This document shows positions 9,424 to 18,257 of a DNA stretch of 56,855 bases, in pieces. The first letter of the stretch is position 1. Each line of letters begins with the position of its first letter. The stretch lies in the NCBI GenBank assembly GCA_903840165.1, contig CAIMEY010000013.1:1-56855 (forward strand), read 5' to 3'. The notes under the pieces are model-generated. The model was not told the origin of the DNA. It ran no database searches and worked only from the letters and a program-made list of their open reading frames with translations. Both the position numbers and the translations under genes were made by a program. The DNA is from an uncultured Myxococcales bacterium (GTDB lineage Bacteria; Myxococcota_A; UBA9042).

Positions 9424-10197
9424 ATGCTATTGCAAGAAACACGCTTGCGTGGATTGTCCCTAGGCTCTGCCCCTTGGTTCGCGGCACAGCGGCGTCTGAT
9501 TGAAGAAAAGCGCTTGCTCAAGCACTGTTACGACACATGGTACGCCGCTCTGCTGCGTGACGAAGCCAGCGTTCCCATAGGCAACCATGGCATCCTGCTT
9601 GAATTAGGCAGTGGCGGCAGTTACTTAGCCGAACTTCGTCCGGATGTGGTCACGTCGGACATTGTCGCCGGCCTAGCCAGCCGTGTCATCGATGCCCGGC
9701 AGTTGCCATTTGAAGACAGCAGCGTTCGCGCCATATTCCTGACGCACGCTCTGCATCACATCCCGCAAGTTGAAGTCTTCTTTGCAGAAGCCCAACGCGT
9801 GCTAGTGCCTGGTGGCGTCGTCGCCATGATTGAAGTCGCGCACACACCCCTGGCCCGCGCCTTCTTTGGCCACCTGCATCCTGAGCCCTACGACGACCAT
9901 GCACAATCATGGGACTTTGCTCAAGAAAACGCCATGAGCGACGCCAATCAGGCCCTGTCCTGGCTGGCGTTCGTGCGCGACCGGCCGGAATTTGAGCGGC
10001 TATTTCCGCGGCTGTCGGTCGAAACAATCGAATATTTACCGTGGTTTTCTTATCTGATGTCCGGCGGCGTGACGCGACGTTCCCTGCTGCCAGGGCGGTT
10101 GAGCGGACTGGCCCTTGCAGTGGATGCGGGCACACGGCCACTGAGTCGACTACTAGCGCTGCATTGGCATATTACGCTGCGCAAAAGCGGTACTTAG
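9424..10197 (+). CDS. Class I SAM-dependent methyltransferase
   Basis: ATG 9424 has GAGG four bases upstream. 257 residues. The SAM site is LLELGSGGSYLAEL, followed by DARQLPFEDSSVRAIF and HALHHIP, then VLVPGG, the usual order of a class I (methyltransf_11-like) fold. There is no signal peptide or membrane segment. It ends the plus-strand glycan module; a 75-base gap separates it from the glycosyltransferase. Modification of a sugar or lipid intermediate is the likely role. Confidence 0.85.
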   Translation: MLLQETRLRGLSLGSAPWFAAQRRLIEEKRLLKHCYDTWYAALLRDEASVPIGNHGILLELGSGGSYLAELRPDVVTSDIVAGLASRVIDARQLPFEDSSVRAIFLTHALHHIPQVEVFFAEAQRVLVPGGVVAMIEVAHTPLARAFFGHLHPEPYDDHAQSWDFAQENAMSDANQALSWLAFVRDRPEFERLFPRLSVETIEYLPWFSYLMSGGVTRRSLLPGRLSGLALAVDAGTRPLSRLLALHWHITLRKSGT

Positions 10198-10200
10198 CCG

Positions 10201-10217
10201 GCACAAGAGGATTGTGC
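10201..10217. terminator. Short hairpin between convergent genes
   Basis: GCACAA and TTGTGC form a 6-base-pair stem with a 5-base loop in the gap between the methyltransferase stop and the stop of the convergent glycosyltransferase. No T-run follows, so function as a terminator is only possible. Confidence 0.25.
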
Positions 10218-10270
10218 TGCTCGCCTGCACAGGCTGAGGACCCAACGCTGGCCTCGGGCGCGGACGGCCA

Positions 10271-11746
10271 TTAAAGCGGCCGGACCACTTGCCAGATGTG
10301 GACCTGCGGCGCGTGGCCAGAAGCTTCATACACAGCGCGACGCTGGTCTGGGTGCACATGGCTGTCAAGCCACCGCAGCGTTCCGGCGTTGCGCGAGGTG
10401 TAGTCCGGGCTATCAGTACGAATGCCGATGGCAAGATACAGTGGATGGCTGTCGCGACTCCAACGCGCCAACTGCTCGGGCGTGGTCGCCGAATAGTCGA
10501 TGAAGGCGCGGTCGCAGTAGGCCGGCGCGACAGCCTTGCTGAGCACCGTCCAGTTGATGATTACCCGCGCATCCGCTGGAACATACTTGCAAATCGCCAT
10601 TGCTGCGTCGGCGTGGGGACGACTCCACCAGCGCATCGCCGGGTGGATACCGAGGGAAGCTACAGCGCCCAACGCCAAAAGCGGGCGAATCCAGCCCAAC
10701 CACGACCAATGCCAGCGCGGCGTGGCCGACGACTCAACCGCTGGAGGGTTTAGCCGGGCAAGGCCCGCAGCCATCGCCACGATGAACAGTGGCAGCGCGG
10801 GCATGAGGTAGCGGCCCCCAGTAACGATGGTATGGGGCCCGCCTGACTCACTGGCCCCGTAGAAATACGCAGCATGAAGCAGGGAGTAGGCCAGCGCCCC
10901 GCCAATGATTTCCGGCGCTCGCCGTCCGCGATAGGCCAGCAGGGCCAGCAACCCGCCCGGCAGAACAATCAGCGTCATCGCTAGGTAGAAGGGCGTATTG
11001 GCCCAAAGCCAACTGAGCGCAAACGTGCCATAGCCCGGGTGGCGAAAGAGCGGATTGCCAAAGACAATCGCCGCAGAAATCGGGCGCACGGCCGCGCCGA
11101 TCAAGCCACCGATGACCAACCGATGCACGCCGGGATCGCGCCGCAGCAGCGCGCCGAGAAACAACGGCGCCACCACCAAGATGGTCGCCTCGCGAAATAC
11201 CAGAACCAGGCCACCGCAGACGCCCGCCAGCCACCACTGCCACGGAGGACCGCGAATTCCCTTAAAGAATGCGGCCAACGCCACGGAAACACAAGCCATA
11301 TTGATGGCATCACTGGTGGCGGCGCGGGTCAGCACCAACATCGGCGGAAACAGCAGCACCAGTAGGGCCAGCCATTCGTCCTGTTCCAGGGCCAGCAGCA
11401 TCGACCGGCAAGCCCAAACCGTGACCAACAAGCCAAACAGGGACAGGGCAAAGGCCCCGCGCCAGCCAAACGGGATAATCAGCAACGATTGCAAGGCGGA
11501 TGTGCCGGCCGGGTAGGCGCTCGACATTTGGGGGCGAGGCTGCAAGGTCTCAATGTCGAGCACGTGGCCCTGCAGTGAACCGCTGGCAAAGTCCATCGCC
11601 GCGGTCACGTACATGCTTTCGTCAGTGTTGGTCAGGGCATCGGGCCAATAGGCCGCCATGAGGACCACGTGGAGCGCGGAAATCGTCAGCAAGAACGGGG
11701 CAAGAGCCACGCCGCTCGGGCGTTTGAGACGGGCCAGGAAGTTCAT
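10271..11746 (-). CDS. GT-C membrane glycosyltransferase (ArnT/PMT-like)
   Basis: 491 residues with about ten hydrophobic helices spread over residues 15-360 and a soluble C-terminal region of ~120 residues. The first extracytoplasmic loop holds the acidic motif TNTDESMYVTAA, typical of dolichyl-phosphate-mannose mannosyltransferase/ArnT-type enzymes that use lipid-phosphate-linked sugars. It converges on the plus-strand glycan module, whose DPM1-like enzyme could make its donor. ATG 11746 has only a weak upstream GAGG. Acceptor unknown. Confidence 0.8.
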   Translation of the reverse strand: MNFLARLKRPSGVALAPFLLTISALHVVLMAAYWPDALTNTDESMYVTAAMDFASGSLQGHVLDIETLQPRPQMSSAYPAGTSALQSLLIIPFGWRGAFALSLFGLLVTVWACRSMLLALEQDEWLALLVLLFPPMLVLTRAATSDAINMACVSVALAAFFKGIRGPPWQWWLAGVCGGLVLVFREATILVVAPLFLGALLRRDPGVHRLVIGGLIGAAVRPISAAIVFGNPLFRHPGYGTFALSWLWANTPFYLAMTLIVLPGGLLALLAYRGRRAPEIIGGALAYSLLHAAYFYGASESGGPHTIVTGGRYLMPALPLFIVAMAAGLARLNPPAVESSATPRWHWSWLGWIRPLLALGAVASLGIHPAMRWWSRPHADAAMAICKYVPADARVIINWTVLSKAVAPAYCDRAFIDYSATTPEQLARWSRDSHPLYLAIGIRTDSPDYTSRNAGTLRWLDSHVHPDQRRAVYEASGHAPQVHIWQVVRPL

Positions 11747-11887
11747 GCGCAGCGAGATCCCTCAAGCAAGACCATGAAACGGTTGAACAACACATCCGCT
11801 TCGAGTCAACTTGGGTCGCAGTGTGCCGCCAGCGCAACCACCCGTCAACGCTTGCCAAGCGTCCGCAGCGTGCATGAGCCGAACTAG

Positions 11888-12334
11888 CTAAGTAAGCCGA
11901 CCGAATTTCCACGCCAGGGCCAACACCAGCAGCCCCAGCGGGATGAGCACCGTGGCGACCGTTCGCGTAAAATTGACTTCATTCTGATAGTTTGGCGCTA
12001 CTTGGCTGAGAATAGGCCGTGGCCACTGCGGCGCATAGAGCCCCTTGTACGTCGCGCCCGGCAGCCACTTTCCGGCGTCGTCCGCACCAGTGATGCCGTA
12101 ATCTTGGCGCGTCGTGTGCTCGAAGGGGTCAAGAAACTCAATATAGACACGCCACTGGGCATCGGACGTGTTCTTGCCTGCCCGCGCCACGCGGTGCTGC
12201 TCGACGCTGATGACCTTGAAATCAATCGGGGCGAAGGCGGGCCCGGCCAACTTGCTGGCGACGTCATGACTAGACCACGCCATCATTGCGCCGCTGCCGA
12301 CCAGCAGAATGCCAATAATGCCAATCCAACTCAA
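11888..12334 (-). CDS. Small two-helix membrane protein (DUF3592-like layout), partner of the DUF4157 gene
   Basis: About 148 residues: an N-terminal helix (IGIIGILLVGSGAMMAW), a ~90-residue extracytoplasmic beta-rich region with DFKVISVEQHRV and RVYIEFLDPF, and a C-terminal helix (VATVLIPLGLLVLALAW). The layout resembles DUF3592 proteins but I am not certain of the family. The start appears to be TTG at 12334, three bases after the stop of the DUF4157 gene, implying translational coupling. A protective (immunity-type) or export role is possible but not shown. Confidence 0.68.
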   Translation of the reverse strand: MSWIGIIGILLVGSGAMMAWSSHDVASKLAGPAFAPIDFKVISVEQHRVARAGKNTSDAQWRVYIEFLDPFEHTTRQDYGITGADDAGKWLPGATYKGLYAPQWPRPILSQVAPNYQNEVNFTRTVATVLIPLGLLVLALAWKFGRLT

Positions 12335-12337
12335 AAC

Positions 12338-13894
12338 TTAGCCCTTCGCGGGGAACAGGCCGCCAATGCTGCCGTCCAGGCCTTGCACTTCCGGCTCAGC
12401 GGCTTCGATGCCAGCGTGGAAACCGCCGCCCTTGGTGGCCGAGAAGGGCACCTTGATGCCGGCCAAGCTGAATTTGCCAAGGGTTCTCTCGTACAGCGTC
12501 CAATCCTTGCAGTAGGTCGAGGTAAACGCGGTGCTGTGGTAGGCAAACAGGCCGATGGTGCCCTTGAGGCTCATTTCCCAAGCCTTGAAGGCCAGTTCGC
12601 CCTGTAGGCCCCAGTCCATCGTCGTGCCGTTGACGCCGATGGCAACCTCAGCTTCCAGCGATTTCTCAGCCTCCAAGCCCAGTTTCGCCTTGACGCCGAC
12701 GCCAGCCTCGGCAATCCAAACGTCCGCGGAGACGCCGGCTGTCAGGGCTGCAAAACCGCCCATCGTCAAGCTCGTACCGACGGTGCCCGCGATCTCATAC
12801 CACGGCTGCGCACTGGCGCCTGCACCGCGATTCTTCTTGCGAACGACGATCTTCTTGAGGGTGGGCGGCGTTACCTTGAGCTCAGCGCCAACCTGAATGC
12901 CCAGTTTGGCCACCAGACCGAAGAAGGGCGTCGGGATGGACATGCGCCACCACTTGTTGACTTCCTTCTTCATGTGCTCAGCGGCCGAGGCGCCCATCAG
13001 CGGAATCTCATTGGCATAGCCCACTTGCCATTCACCGTCGCCGTTGGGCGGGTTGATGATAATGTTCTTGCCTTCGCCGATCGGAATGCTGATCTGATGG
13101 ATATCGCCGTGTTTGCCTTCTTCTTTCTTCGCTGCCGGTGCCGCACCAGCCGCTGCCGGGGCCGCCCCACCGCCGACTGGGCCATGGTGTTGGGCTTCAG
13201 CGCCACCCGCTTTTTGCTTGATTGCAGCCTTTTCGCCACGTTCGGCCTTGGCCGCCGCATGATCGGCTTCCTTTTCCTTAGCGTCTTTGGCCCCTGGCGC
13301 CGCCGCGCCCTTGGCCCCGGCTTTGGCGTGCTGTCCCGGCGCTGCGCCGGCTGCTCCAGGCGCTCCGGAGTTTTCACCAGCATCTGCGCCGGGTTGACGA
13401 GCATCCGCTTTGGCGTGGCCGTCTTTCGCTCCTTTGGTCCCTTTGCCATTGCGCTGCTGCACGATGTGCGCGCATTCGTGAAGCAAAATCTTGTCATAGC
13501 CAGGAGTTCCGGGCTCACCAGCCTTGGACGACATGGTGATCACGCCACCCAGCGCAAAGGCTGCGCAGCCACGCTTGGCGCACTCGGCATCCGCGCCAGC
13601 GCCTGACCGAACGACGACGTCACTCAGGTCAGCTCCGTAGGATTCCTTTAACTTTGCCGCTACTTCACCGGCAAGAGGCGACGCCTTGATCTCGCCCTGA
13701 GGCGTCGACTGCTTTTGTTCCTTGCCACCGCCACCACCACCGCCGGGCGCTTCGCTCTTGGCATTGACGCCGCCGGTTTGCTGGCCACGCTCGCGTTTGG
13801 CAGGGGACGCCTTCGGGGCTCCTGCAGTACGCTGTTGAAATGCTTCGCGTTTCTTTCGACTCTCGGCTTCGCTCTTGGGTTGTGCTTGGTGCAT
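12338..13894 (-). CDS. DUF4157 (eCIS core domain) protein with HExxH zinc motif
   Basis: ATG 13894 has GGAG six bases upstream, giving 518 residues. A charged N-terminus and a Gly-rich run are followed by a DUF4157 domain (about 75-155): ASPLAGEVAAKLKESYG, then HECAH at 139-143, followed by IVQQ. The usual downstream E-A-D element, EKEADHAA, is present (E209) but separated from HECAH by ~65 residues of Ala/Gly/Lys-rich sequence. Residues ~290-500 form an alternating beta pattern ending in KDWTLYERT. DUF4157 is common in proteins associated with extracellular contractile injection systems. No injection-system gene is in this window. Confidence 0.83.
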   Translation of the reverse strand: MHQAQPKSEAESRKKREAFQQRTAGAPKASPAKRERGQQTGGVNAKSEAPGGGGGGGKEQKQSTPQGEIKASPLAGEVAAKLKESYGADLSDVVVRSGAGADAECAKRGCAAFALGGVITMSSKAGEPGTPGYDKILLHECAHIVQQRNGKGTKGAKDGHAKADARQPGADAGENSGAPGAAGAAPGQHAKAGAKGAAAPGAKDAKEKEADHAAAKAERGEKAAIKQKAGGAEAQHHGPVGGGAAPAAAGAAPAAKKEEGKHGDIHQISIPIGEGKNIIINPPNGDGEWQVGYANEIPLMGASAAEHMKKEVNKWWRMSIPTPFFGLVAKLGIQVGAELKVTPPTLKKIVVRKKNRGAGASAQPWYEIAGTVGTSLTMGGFAALTAGVSADVWIAEAGVGVKAKLGLEAEKSLEAEVAIGVNGTTMDWGLQGELAFKAWEMSLKGTIGLFAYHSTAFTSTYCKDWTLYERTLGKFSLAGIKVPFSATKGGGFHAGIEAAEPEVQGLDGSIGGLFPAKG

Positions 13895-14013
13895 CGGCGG
13901 CTCCGAACGGATCGTGCGTCTAGGACAATGAGCCGCAGGCAAACGGCTCTGCTGCTATGATGAAACACCACCGCCAGGGCCGCAACGACCTCGCCAAAAG
14001 GGTCAGGTCCCGC

Positions 14014-14031
14014 TGGGGTGTCGACACCCCA
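14014..14031. promoter_or_regulatory. 18-base perfect palindrome, possible operator
   Basis: TGGGGTGTCGACACCCCA reads identically on both strands. It lies in the 271-base divergent gap between the DUF4157 gene (start 13894, minus) and the phosphatase-like lipoprotein gene (start 14166, plus). A dimeric regulator site is the simplest reading. It contains a SalI site, which alone explains only six bases of symmetry. Confidence 0.4.
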
Positions 14032-14165
14032 ATGTGCGTGTACGAGCGCCACGTTCGCCGTTTCCGGCGTTCAGACAGACAGGAGCGCTTGGCAACCCCG
14101 CAAGCCGGTGCGATGATCGAGCCAGCGACTACACGCAGGCGGCCCTTGGCGAGGCAGAAGGTTTC

Positions 14166-15296
14166 ATGATTTCAAAGACTTTACTCGTTGGTATACAACT
14201 GTGTTTTTTGACCATGGCGCTAGGCTGCAGCAGCAGCAAGACCTCACAAACCACCAGTGATTCTGCATCCTTTGCCGACGTCGACGCGGCGATTGACAGT
14301 ACCGGGTCAGACGCCACACCTACAGCCGATGCCAATGGCGCAGCCGACTCAGCCGAAACAGCTAGCAGTCTGCCGAGTTACATTGACGTCGCCGACACAG
14401 CCAGCATCGAGACAGCCGATCCGCAGCGCGTGACCGTTATGACGTTCAACCTGATGTGCTCATTTTGCATGAATTCCACGCATTTAGAGTGGGATCAGGA
14501 CTGGGCCTTGCGCAAGCCCATGATCCGCGACATCTTCCTACGCCATTCGCCAGATCTCATTGGTATCCAAGAGTTACAGGAGTTCGTCCCCTACCCGCCG
14601 GCCGACCTGCCGGACAATCCGACGATGGACCAGCCGCTACAGATCACGGCCCCCGAATTCGCGTATGATTTCGAGTTCTACCATCACAAGGCCGGGGACC
14701 TGCTGGATTCCGACTACGACGACGCCACCGTCTTTTGGAAGAAGGCGCGCTTTGACAAGCTGGAAAGTGGTGTGTTTTGGCTGAGTCCGACGCCCGAGCT
14801 GGCCTTCTCGACCGGATTCAAACAGCCGCAGGAGCCGCGCCTTGTGGTTTGGGTCCTGCTGCACGACAAGACGACCAGCAAGGATTTCTACTTTGCAAAC
14901 ACGCACTACGACAACAACGCGCCCAGTCAGGCCTTGTCCGCGCCGCTGACGCTGCAGCAGTTCGCCCCGCTGCTGGCCAAGCATCCCCTTATTTTTGCAG
15001 GAGATTTCAATGCCAACTCCAAACACGTCGCCTACGCCACCTTGACCCAAGGCGACAAGGGCCAAGGCCCGTCCCTGCAGGATTCCCACAACCTTGCGAA
15101 ACAAAAAGCTATTCTTACCAATGTGACTCCGGCACCGCTGACCCTCGACACGCTGGAAGACATCGACCATATCTTCTTGGGCGGCGCGACCTTTGACGTC
15201 ACGTGGTGGGTGACCGACACGTGGCGCTATACAGCCAAGGTGGAAGGCCCGACAGACCACAACGGGCCCATTATCACGTCAGTGCATTGGCAGTAG
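14166..15296 (+). CDS. Lipoprotein of the endonuclease/exonuclease/phosphatase (EEP) family
   Basis: ATG 14166 with AAGG just upstream; 376 residues. The signal peptide ends in TMALGC (Cys21), then a ~75-residue Ser/Thr/Asp/Ala linker. The catalytic fold follows with every EEP landmark in order: VMTFNLMC, LIGIQELQE (metal-binding Glu), DATVFWKK, ANTHYDN, AGDFNANS, DIDHIFLGG and TDHNGP. Members are Mg-dependent phosphodiesterases such as nucleases, sphingomyelinases or inositol phosphatases. As a surface lipoprotein it may degrade extracellular DNA or lipids; the substrate cannot be told. Confidence 0.85.
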   Translation: MISKTLLVGIQLCFLTMALGCSSSKTSQTTSDSASFADVDAAIDSTGSDATPTADANGAADSAETASSLPSYIDVADTASIETADPQRVTVMTFNLMCSFCMNSTHLEWDQDWALRKPMIRDIFLRHSPDLIGIQELQEFVPYPPADLPDNPTMDQPLQITAPEFAYDFEFYHHKAGDLLDSDYDDATVFWKKARFDKLESGVFWLSPTPELAFSTGFKQPQEPRLVVWVLLHDKTTSKDFYFANTHYDNNAPSQALSAPLTLQQFAPLLAKHPLIFAGDFNANSKHVAYATLTQGDKGQGPSLQDSHNLAKQKAILTNVTPAPLTLDTLEDIDHIFLGGATFDVTWWVTDTWRYTAKVEGPTDHNGPIITSVHWQ

Positions 15297-15343
15297 CGTG
15301 CGCGTGACCAAGCGATTTCCCTTTTCCTTTCAACGAGAAGACC

Positions 15344-16228
15344 ATGGCCCACCCTATGCTGACCGTCCTCGGCAGTGCCCTGGATCGCGGCCAAGACTGC
15401 GCCGTCCTGCCCGTGCCCATGCGCGACGGCGCACTTCTACAGGTGCGCGCGCTGGGTTCTCCGACCGGTCGGCCGACGCTTCTGCTGCACGGATTCTGCG
15501 GCAAGTGGCGGCAAATGCTCTTTACGGCTAGGCAGTTACCACAGACGCGTCGTCTGCTGCTGCCCGATGCCCGCGGGCATGGCACTTCGGACGGTTTTGG
15601 CCCGGTGCTGAAGATGGCGCAACTGGGCCAGGATCTGGCTGATTTGATTGCGTGGACGGGTGCGCCGCAAGTCGACATCATCGGCCTATCGATGGGCGCG
15701 CAGATGATTTTCGAGTATATTCGCCAATTTGGCACGGCTAAGTTGGGACGGTTGGTCTTTGTCGACCAAGGGCCTCGGCTCCGGCCAGAGGAAGGCTGGC
15801 CCCATGCGCTGTTCGGCGGTATGAGTGACGCTGAAATCGCTGAATTTCTGGGGCAAATGCGCGACAATCCGCGACGCCTTGGCAAGGCTTGGCTACGCGG
15901 CGTTTGGCGCTCTGAGGAGCCGCGACTCATCCAACTGGTTCTTACGCCTCAACTTTTGGCGGGTCTTCCCGGCACCCCCGCGCACACGCTACGCCTTGCC
16001 GAGGACATGCTGCAGCAGGACTGGCGCGAAGCTGTGCAAACCATTGATCGGCCAGTGCTTTTGTGCTACGGAGGTCGATCCATGTACCCGCAGGCCGGGC
16101 GGTGGATGCACGCGCACATCGCTGACTCTGAACTGGCTTGGTTTGCCAACAGCGGGCACGGATTGATGTTTACCGAACCACTGCGCTTTGTCGGCAAGGT
16201 CAACGCCTTTCTCAACCAGGAGCCTTGA
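15344..16228 (+). CDS. Alpha/beta hydrolase
   Basis: 294 residues from ATG 15344 (GAGAAG upstream), 47 bases after the EEP lipoprotein. The fold is clear: LLLHGFCG (oxyanion region), LLLPDARGHGTSDG, the nucleophile elbow GLSMG, LVFVDQGP, and a final NSGHGLMF with the catalytic His. There is no signal peptide, so it is probably cytoplasmic. It belongs to the broad esterase/haloperoxidase-like group. Substrate unknown. Confidence 0.83.
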   Translation: MAHPMLTVLGSALDRGQDCAVLPVPMRDGALLQVRALGSPTGRPTLLLHGFCGKWRQMLFTARQLPQTRRLLLPDARGHGTSDGFGPVLKMAQLGQDLADLIAWTGAPQVDIIGLSMGAQMIFEYIRQFGTAKLGRLVFVDQGPRLRPEEGWPHALFGGMSDAEIAEFLGQMRDNPRRLGKAWLRGVWRSEEPRLIQLVLTPQLLAGLPGTPAHTLRLAEDMLQQDWREAVQTIDRPVLLCYGGRSMYPQAGRWMHAHIADSELAWFANSGHGLMFTEPLRFVGKVNAFLNQEP

Positions 16229-16265
16229 GGCCGCAGCCCAAGCCCTGAAACCTGCGCACTTCAGC

Positions 16266-16892
16266 CTACTTGGTGTAGACGCAGGTGCCGTCGACGCAGG
16301 CCGGCGCGGGTGCCATGCACTTGGGCGTGCTGTAGCCGCACGTAGCGGAAAAATTCACAGAAATGCAATACTTGTCGTCCAATTTGGCCAACGCAGCCGC
16401 AAAGGCCGCGGCCGAGTCAGCGTTCAGCGCGACGCCACAAGTCCCCTGGCACGCCGTACCACTTGGAACTACGACGCAATCGCTATCCTGACCACAGCCG
16501 CCGTGGCTAAGTGCGGCTTCCGTCAGGGCCGCCTGCAATGCAGCAAGGTCGGCGTTGCAGTCCAAAACGCTTCCAGAATCAGTTGTTGTCTCAGTGGAAT
16601 CCACGCCACCATGGGGCACCGAGTCGGCCGCCGCATCCGTTGCGCTCACTGCCCCATCTGCGTCAACCGCGTCAGCGGTCGCCACCGTGGCGGCATCGAC
16701 CGGAGTCGACGAATCTGCTGTAAATACTGGGCCATCACCCAAGGATGTCTCATCGGCGCCGGTGACGTCGCTGGTCGTTGCGGCATCAACTGACAAAGTG
16801 GATGATTTTGTGGATGAACTGCAGGCTGCGGCGGCCACAAGTGCGCACCAAAGTGCAGTGTATACCAATGAGTTAAATGCCTGATATTTCAC
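16266..16892 (-). CDS. Small lipoprotein with cysteine-rich C-terminal domain
   Basis: GTG 16892 is preferred because GGAG lies five bases upstream; an in-frame ATG at 16904 has no site. 208 residues. The lipobox is VAAAAC (Cys24), followed by ~90 residues rich in Asp, Ala, Thr and Ser. The C-terminal ~100 residues contain about nine cysteines (CNADL, GGCGQDSDCVVV, CQGTCG, KYC, TCGYSTPKC, ACVDGTC), a disulfide-stabilised domain common in myxobacterial lipoproteins. It starts 25 bases after modC and may be the last gene of that operon. Function unknown. Confidence 0.75.
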   Translation of the reverse strand: MKYQAFNSLVYTALWCALVAAAACSSSTKSSTLSVDAATTSDVTGADETSLGDGPVFTADSSTPVDAATVATADAVDADGAVSATDAAADSVPHGGVDSTETTTDSGSVLDCNADLAALQAALTEAALSHGGCGQDSDCVVVPSGTACQGTCGVALNADSAAAFAAALAKLDDKYCISVNFSATCGYSTPKCMAPAPACVDGTCVYTK

Positions 16893-16917
16893 TTTTTCTC
16901 CCATTCCAAAGTCGCTT

Positions 16918-17577
16918 TTACGCGCCCTCAGTCAAACACCCGTTGTGCAAGGTCCAATGCTGCTGGGCCACCTGCGCCAACTCTGCTTCATCATGGCTGA
17001 CATACAAGCACATAACCACTTGATCTCGCCACGTTGCCTGGAGGTAGCGCAGAATCCTCGCCCGCAGTTCCGGGTCAACGGCGGCCAGCGGCTCATCGAG
17101 GACCAACAGGCGCGGACGACGGGCCAGGGCTCGCGCCAACGCCACCCGCTGCCTTTCGCCACCCGACAAGGTTGCGACGGGCCGCTGCCAGAGAGGGTCT
17201 AGCAGCAAAGCCTCTGTCATCGCAGCGAATTCTGGCGTGTTCTCGGCCCCACTCTTGGAGCCCAGGGCAAAGGTGACGTTGGCGCGAACACTAAGATGCG
17301 GAAACAAGTCGCTGTGTTGTGGCACATAGCCGACGTCGCGCAGGTGCACGGGACGCGATAGCCGAGTTGAAGTGTTGAGCCATAGCTCACTACCCACTGC
17401 TACAGTCCCTTTTGCCTTGGGGTCCAAGCCGACAACTGCTCGTAGAAGCGTCGTTTTCCCGGCCCCAGTCTGCCCAGTAACGGCCACTATCGCTGGCTGC
17501 GCCCACTGCGCGCGCACGGTCAGGCTGAGGACCGGCGTCTGCACTTGGAGGTCGATCAACAATGCAGGCGGATTCAC
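16918..17577 (-). CDS. modC: Molybdate ABC transporter ATP-binding protein, short form
   Basis: 219 residues, starting GTG 17577 in a GTGA overlap with modB. Walker A is GQTGAGKTTLL, the signature LSGGERQRVALARAL, Walker B RLLVLDEPLAAVD and the switch His in YVSHDEAE. It powers molybdate (or tungstate) uptake with ModAB. Typical ModC proteins of about 350 residues carry a C-terminal TOBE/Mop molybdate-sensing domain; this one ends right after the ATPase domain, so that feedback is absent. Confidence 0.9.
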   Translation of the reverse strand: MNPPALLIDLQVQTPVLSLTVRAQWAQPAIVAVTGQTGAGKTTLLRAVVGLDPKAKGTVAVGSELWLNTSTRLSRPVHLRDVGYVPQHSDLFPHLSVRANVTFALGSKSGAENTPEFAAMTEALLLDPLWQRPVATLSGGERQRVALARALARRPRLLVLDEPLAAVDPELRARILRYLQATWRDQVVMCLYVSHDEAELAQVAQQHWTLHNGCLTEGA

Positions 17578-18257
17578 GAATTGCCCCCAAGGGGTGAGCC
17601 CGTGCGACCCAAGCGTTGCACGGCCAGCAGGGTGACGAAGGAAAAGATCAACAATCCTAGGGCAATTCGGTGCGCAGACTCGTACTGCATCGCCTCGACG
17701 TGGTCGTACAGCACCACGGACAAGACACGCGTCTGTCCGGCAATGTTGCCACCGAGCATTAGCACGACGCCAAACTCACCGACAGTATGGGCAAATCCGA
17801 GTACCGCCGCCGCAAGGAAGCCCGCCCGCGCCAAGGGCAACTGCACCCGCCAGAACCGCTGCCACGGACTACAACCCAGCGTGGCCGCTGCTTCGATGAG
17901 GGGCTGAGGCACAAGCGTGAGCGCAGTGCGGATGGGTTGCAGCACAAATGGCAATGAATACAAGAGAGAAGCCAGCACCAGCCCGGCGAAGGTGAACGGC
18001 AGCATGCCTAGGCCCAGCGCTTGGGTGAGTTGCCCCAGGGGCCCGTGCGGCCCGGCGAAGAGCAGCAAATAGAAACCCAGAACGCTGGGTGGAAGCACCA
18101 AAGGCAGCGACACAACGGATGAAACCAGGGCGCGAAGCCGCCCTTGCCCCTGCCCCAACCACAGCGCCAGGGGCGTGCAGAGGGCGAGCAGCAGCAGCGT
18201 CGTCAGCCCGGCAAGGCGGGCCGTCAGCCAAATGGCGGTCCAATCCTCGGCCGTCAT
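17574..18257 (-). CDS. modB: Molybdate ABC transporter permease
   Basis: ATG 18257 overlaps the modA stop (ATGA); 227 residues with five to six helices. The EAA loop that docks with the ATPase is EAAATLGCSPWQRFWRVQLP. The stretch HTVGEFGVVLMLGG is characteristic of ModB. The protein forms the inner-membrane channel for molybdate. The order modA-modB-modC with overlaps at both joints is the normal arrangement. Confidence 0.92.
   Translation of the reverse strand: MTAEDWTAIWLTARLAGLTTLLLLALCTPLALWLGQGQGRLRALVSSVVSLPLVLPPSVLGFYLLLFAGPHGPLGQLTQALGLGMLPFTFAGLVLASLLYSLPFVLQPIRTALTLVPQPLIEAAATLGCSPWQRFWRVQLPLARAGFLAAAVLGFAHTVGEFGVVLMLGGNIAGQTRVLSVVLYDHVEAMQYESAHRIALGLLIFSFVTLLAVQRLGRTGSPLGGNS

Noticed and set aside
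12002..13606. Plus-strand open frames of about 200 codons opposite the DUF4157 gene and its partner
   Set aside because: Composition and lack of start signals mark them as shadows of the coding strand.
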